Positions 61,660-64,000 of a stretch of DNA of 64,000 bases are shown piece after piece. Position 1 is the first letter of the stretch. Each line of letters begins with the position of its first letter. Under the pieces are notes generated by a model. That model saw only the letters and a program-made list of their open reading frames with translations, searched no databases and was not told the origin of the DNA. The position numbers were made by a program, and so were the translations under genes. Source of the stretch: Nocardioides marinus (GTDB lineage: Bacteria > Pseudomonadota > Alphaproteobacteria > Rhodobacterales > Rhodobacteraceae); contig JAHVJD010000004.1 of the NCBI GenBank assembly GCA_019801415.1, positions 1-64,000 on the forward strand, in the 5' to 3' direction.

Positions 61660-62742
61660 ATGGCAGCCTATATTCTTCGACGCCTGCTTTTGGTGATCCC
61701 GACGCTGTTCGGCATCATGGTGGTGAATTTCGTGCTGGTGCAATTCGTGCCCGGCGGCCCGATCGAGCAGATCATCGCCCAGCAGCAGGGTGCCGGTGAC
61801 GTGTTCGAGGGCTTTGCCGGTGGCAGCGGCGCCGAGATCGAATCCGGCGGCGCCACGGATCGCTATGCGGGCGCCCAGGGCCTGCCGCCCGAGTTCATCG
61901 AGGAGCTGGAGCGCGAATTCGGGTTCGACAAGCCGCCGCTGGAGCGGTTCATCAACATGATGTGGAACTACGTGCAGTTCGATTTCGGCGAGAGCTATTT
62001 TCGCAAGATCGGCGTGACCGAGCTGGTGCTGGAGAAAATGCCGGTATCGATCTCGCTTGGCCTGTGGTCGACGCTGATCGCCTATCTGATCTCGATCCCG
62101 ATGGGCATTCGCAAGGCGCTGACGGATGGCTCGCGGTTCGACACCTGGACCAGCGGCGTGATCATCGCGGCCTATGCGATTCCGTCGTTCCTGTTTGCGA
62201 TCATGCTCCTGGTGCTGTTTGCCGGTGGCTCCTACTGGCAGATATTCCCGTTGCGCGGGCTGACCTCGGACAACTGGGAGGATCTGAGCCTGTTGGGCAA
62301 GGTGGCCGATTATTTCTGGCACATCGCGCTGCCGGTGCTGGCCTCGACCATCGGTGCCTTTGCGACGTTGACGCTGCTGACCAAGAACTCCTTCCTTGAT
62401 GAGATCAAGAAGCAGTATGTGATGACCGCCCGCGCCAAGGGGCTGAGCGAGAACCGGGTGCTGTACGGCCATGTGTTCCGCAACGCGATGCTGATCGTGA
62501 TCGCGGGTTTTCCGTCGGTGTTCATTGGCATCTTCTTTTCCGGTTCGTTGATCATCGAGACGATCTTCTCGCTCGACGGTCTGGGGCGGCTGGGGTTCGA
62601 GGCCGCGGTGGCGCGGGATTACCCGGTGATCTTCGGTACGCTGTTCATCTTTGGCCTGATGAGCCTGGTGGTCGGTATCATTTCGGACCTGATGTATGTG
62701 CTGGTCGATCCGCGCATCGACTTTGAAAAGCGGGAGGGCTGA
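61660..62742 (+). CDS. yejB: ABC transporter permease (YejB-like)
   Basis: A 360-residue membrane permease with six helices. The N-terminal helix [20 protein letters not shown] is standard for DppB/YejB. The EAA loop, for contact with the ATPase, appears in the stretch ending with [18 protein letters not shown] soluble loop of about 70 residues between helices 1 and 2 is typical of YejB. It starts 9 bases after yejA and ends 3 bases before yejE. Confidence 0.93.
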   Translation: MAAYILRRLLLVIPTLFGIMVVNFVLVQFVPGGPIEQIIAQQQGAGDVFEGFAGGSGAEIESGGATDRYAGAQGLPPEFIEELEREFGFDKPPLERFINMMWNYVQFDFGESYFRKIGVTELVLEKMPVSISLGLWSTLIAYLISIPMGIRKALTDGSRFDTWTSGVIIAAYAIPSFLFAIMLLVLFAGGSYWQIFPLRGLTSDNWEDLSLLGKVADYFWHIALPVLASTIGAFATLTLLTKNSFLDEIKKQYVMTARAKGLSENRVLYGHVFRNAMLIVIAGFPSVFIGIFFSGSLIIETIFSLDGLGRLGFEAAVARDYPVIFGTLFIFGLMSLVVGIISDLMYVLVDPRIDFEKREG

Positions 62743-62745
62743 GCC

Positions 62746-63852
62746 ATGGCACTTTCCCCCCTGAACCAGCGCCGCTGGAACAATTTCCGCAAGAACAAGC
62801 GCGCCTACTGGTCGCTGATCATCTTCTCGGTGCTGTTCACGCTGTCGCTGTTCGCCGATTTCCTGGCCAATGAAAAACCGATCCTCGCCAGCTACCGCGG
62901 CGAGCTGTACACGCCGATCTTCAAGTTCTACCCGGAGACCGAATTCGGCGGCGATTTCCAGACCGAGGCGCCCTACCGCGACCCGGAGGTGGAATGCCTG
63001 ATCCGCTCCGGCGGCATCGAGGATTGCTTTGACGATCCCGAGGGCATCCTGGAGCAGATCGATGCGGGCACCTATCAGGCCGAAGGGTTCTACGAAGGCT
63101 GGACGCTGTGGCCGCCGATCCCCTACAGCTACAACACCTCCGTCGACCGCCCCGGCGCGGCCCCCCTGCCGCCCAACAGCCAGAACTGGCTGGGCACCGA
63201 CGATACCAAGCGCGACGTGCTGGCGCGGGTGATCCACGGCTTCCGCCTGTCGATCCTGTTCACCCTGATCGTGACCGGCGCGGCGACGGTGCTGGGTATC
63301 ATCGCAGGTGCGGTGCAGGGCTATTTCGGCGGCTGGCTCGACCTGATCTTCCAGCGCGCGATCGAGATCTGGAGCGCGACGCCGACGCTCTATGTCATCA
63401 TCATCATGTTCGCGGTGCTGGGGCGCAGTTTCTGGCTCCTGGTGTTCCTGATGGTGCTATTCGGCTGGACCGCGCTGGTGGGCGTTGTGCGGGCCGAGTT
63501 CCTGCGCGCGCGCAACCTGGAATACGTGCGCGCGGCCAAGGCGCTGGGGGTCGGCAACATGACCATCATGTTCCGCCACATGCTGCCCAATGCGATGGTG
63601 GCGACGCTGACCATGATGCCCTTCATCGTCACTGGCACGATCTCGTCTTTGGCGGGGCTGGATTTCCTTGGCTTCGGGCTGCCGTCCTCGGCGCCGTCGC
63701 TGGGCGAGATGACGTTGCAGGCCAAGCAGAACCTGCAGGCGCCCTGGCTGGCCTTCACGGCGTTCTTTACCTTCGCAATCATGCTGTCGCTGCTGGTGTT
63801 CATCTTTGAGGGCGTGCGCGATGCCTTTGATCCGCGGAAGACGTTTTCATGA
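62746..63852 (+). CDS. yejE: ABC transporter permease (YejE-like)
   Basis: A 368-residue permease with six helices and a periplasmic insert of about 100 residues after helix 1 (LADFLANEKPILASYRGELYTP onward), the YejE hallmark. NSQNWLGTDDTKRDVLARVIHGF and the later EAA loop (YVRAAKALGVGN) confirm the family. GGGAGGGCTGAGCC precedes the ATG. The expected ATPase gene begins after a 134-base gap that holds a strong hairpin. Confidence 0.93.
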   Translation: MALSPLNQRRWNNFRKNKRAYWSLIIFSVLFTLSLFADFLANEKPILASYRGELYTPIFKFYPETEFGGDFQTEAPYRDPEVECLIRSGGIEDCFDDPEGILEQIDAGTYQAEGFYEGWTLWPPIPYSYNTSVDRPGAAPLPPNSQNWLGTDDTKRDVLARVIHGFRLSILFTLIVTGAATVLGIIAGAVQGYFGGWLDLIFQRAIEIWSATPTLYVIIIMFAVLGRSFWLLVFLMVLFGWTALVGVVRAEFLRARNLEYVRAAKALGVGNMTIMFRHMLPNAMVATLTMMPFIVTGTISSLAGLDFLGFGLPSSAPSLGEMTLQAKQNLQAPWLAFTAFFTFAIMLSLLVFIFEGVRDAFDPRKTFS

Positions 63853-63877
63853 GGATAATTTCGGAGACAAGCGCGAG

Positions 63878-63935
63878 GGCTGTGCCTGCCTGGGCGGGCG
63901 CAAATGCGCCTGCCGAGGGGCAGGCAGGCGCAGCC
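63878..63935 (+). repeat. Long hairpin between yejE and the next gene
   Basis: GGCTGTGCCTGCCT and AGGCAGGCGCAGCC form a 14-bp outer stem with one G-U type pair; an inner stem GGCGGGCGCA/TGCGCCTGCC has one mismatch. A third hairpin GCCCGGG/CCCGGGC follows at about 63933-63956. There is no T run, so it is more like an mRNA-stability or processing structure than a terminator. Confidence 0.7.
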
Positions 63936-63986
63936 CGGGCCGCAAACGTCCCGGGCGGAAACTGGGTTACCGGAGACGCAGAATAA

Positions 63987-64000
63987 ATGACCACGACAAA
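63987..64000 (+). CDS. Start of a gene cut by the window, probably the YejF-type ATPase
   Basis: An ATG with CGGAGACG about 10 bases upstream opens the reading MTTT before the window ends. The order yejA-yejB-yejE predicts the ATP-binding protein here, but only 14 bases are visible. Confidence 0.4.

Noticed and set aside
1-64000. CRISPR arrays, insertion sequences, prophage or integrase genes
   Set aside because: None seen: no evenly spaced repeats, transposase or integrase-like proteins on either strand.

Overview
The window is a high-GC (roughly two-thirds G+C) chromosomal segment of an alphaproteobacterium, most likely a marine Roseobacter-group member of the Rhodobacterales (Ruegeria/Phaeobacter/Leisingera-like). 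This rests on the type and mix of genes: an Mcl1-type malyl-CoA lyase, the DgcN/DgcA pair, a TIGR02300 (FYDLN) protein, TrcR (DUF1013), a COQ9-family protein, a membrane-anchored c-type cytochrome with a CSACH haem site, and dense catabolic and transport genes with short gaps. I see no phage, insertion sequence, CRISPR array or plasmid functions; it reads as ordinary core and catabolic chromosome.

Layout. 1-7000: the 3' end of pntB, then an omega-amino-acid aminotransferase, an M20-type carbamoyl-amidase, a dihydropyrimidinase and an NCS1 permease. Together these can import a pyrimidine or hydantoin and take the ring-opened product to an amino acid and then a semialdehyde. 7000-9000: a zinc-type oxidoreductase and a TetR regulator diverge around two operator-like sites; tRNA-Ala(GGC) follows. 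9000-16500: housekeeping and unknown genes, two GntR regulators, a second NCS1 permease, accA, and a divergent LysE/Lrp pair. 16900-21200: malyl-CoA lyase, then a D-amino-acid module (dgcN, dgcA, D-amino-acid transaminase). 21200-32600: pyruvate kinase, rpmI-rplT, a HisKA_2 kinase, a glutaredoxin-MauE fusion, pheS-yrhK-pheT, ytoQ-GNAT. 32600-42400: MscS channel, GMC oxidoreductase, TauE/SafE exporter, a very acidic unknown protein, divergent ald/lrp, ppk2, a CAP+RTX protein and a 760-base gap. 42400-52200: rpsU, coq9, a quinone oxidoreductase, RNase T2, trcR, an unusual GAF-H-box-REC protein, and the recR-ybaB-dnaX replication/repair block. 52200-64000: a dual-specificity-type phosphatase, a cobalamin riboswitch ahead of a DUF1636 gene, nudC, a 2',3'-cyclic nucleotidase-like protein, the SRP RNA gene, prephenate dehydratase, the cytochrome c and the start of a yejABEF-type peptide importer.

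How the genes work together. Several regions feed central metabolism: the pyrimidine/hydantoin genes yield beta-alanine-type amino acids, the D-amino-acid genes yield glutamate derivatives, ald releases ammonia from alanine, and malyl-CoA lyase gives glyoxylate plus acetyl- or propionyl-CoA. The regulatory layer is local: TetR, GntR and Lrp regulators beside their likely targets, and a B12 riboswitch. The most unusual items I see are a perfect 10-bp stem that buries a Shine-Dalgarno sequence directly before a start codon (36316-36356), a kinase-like protein with an H-box and receiver but no ATPase domain (47450-49138), a glutaredoxin-MauE fusion, the paired TetR operators, and a possible small reading frame overlapping the dgcN start. 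Site coordinates for hairpins and operators may be off by a base or two; gene coordinates were checked for reading frame.
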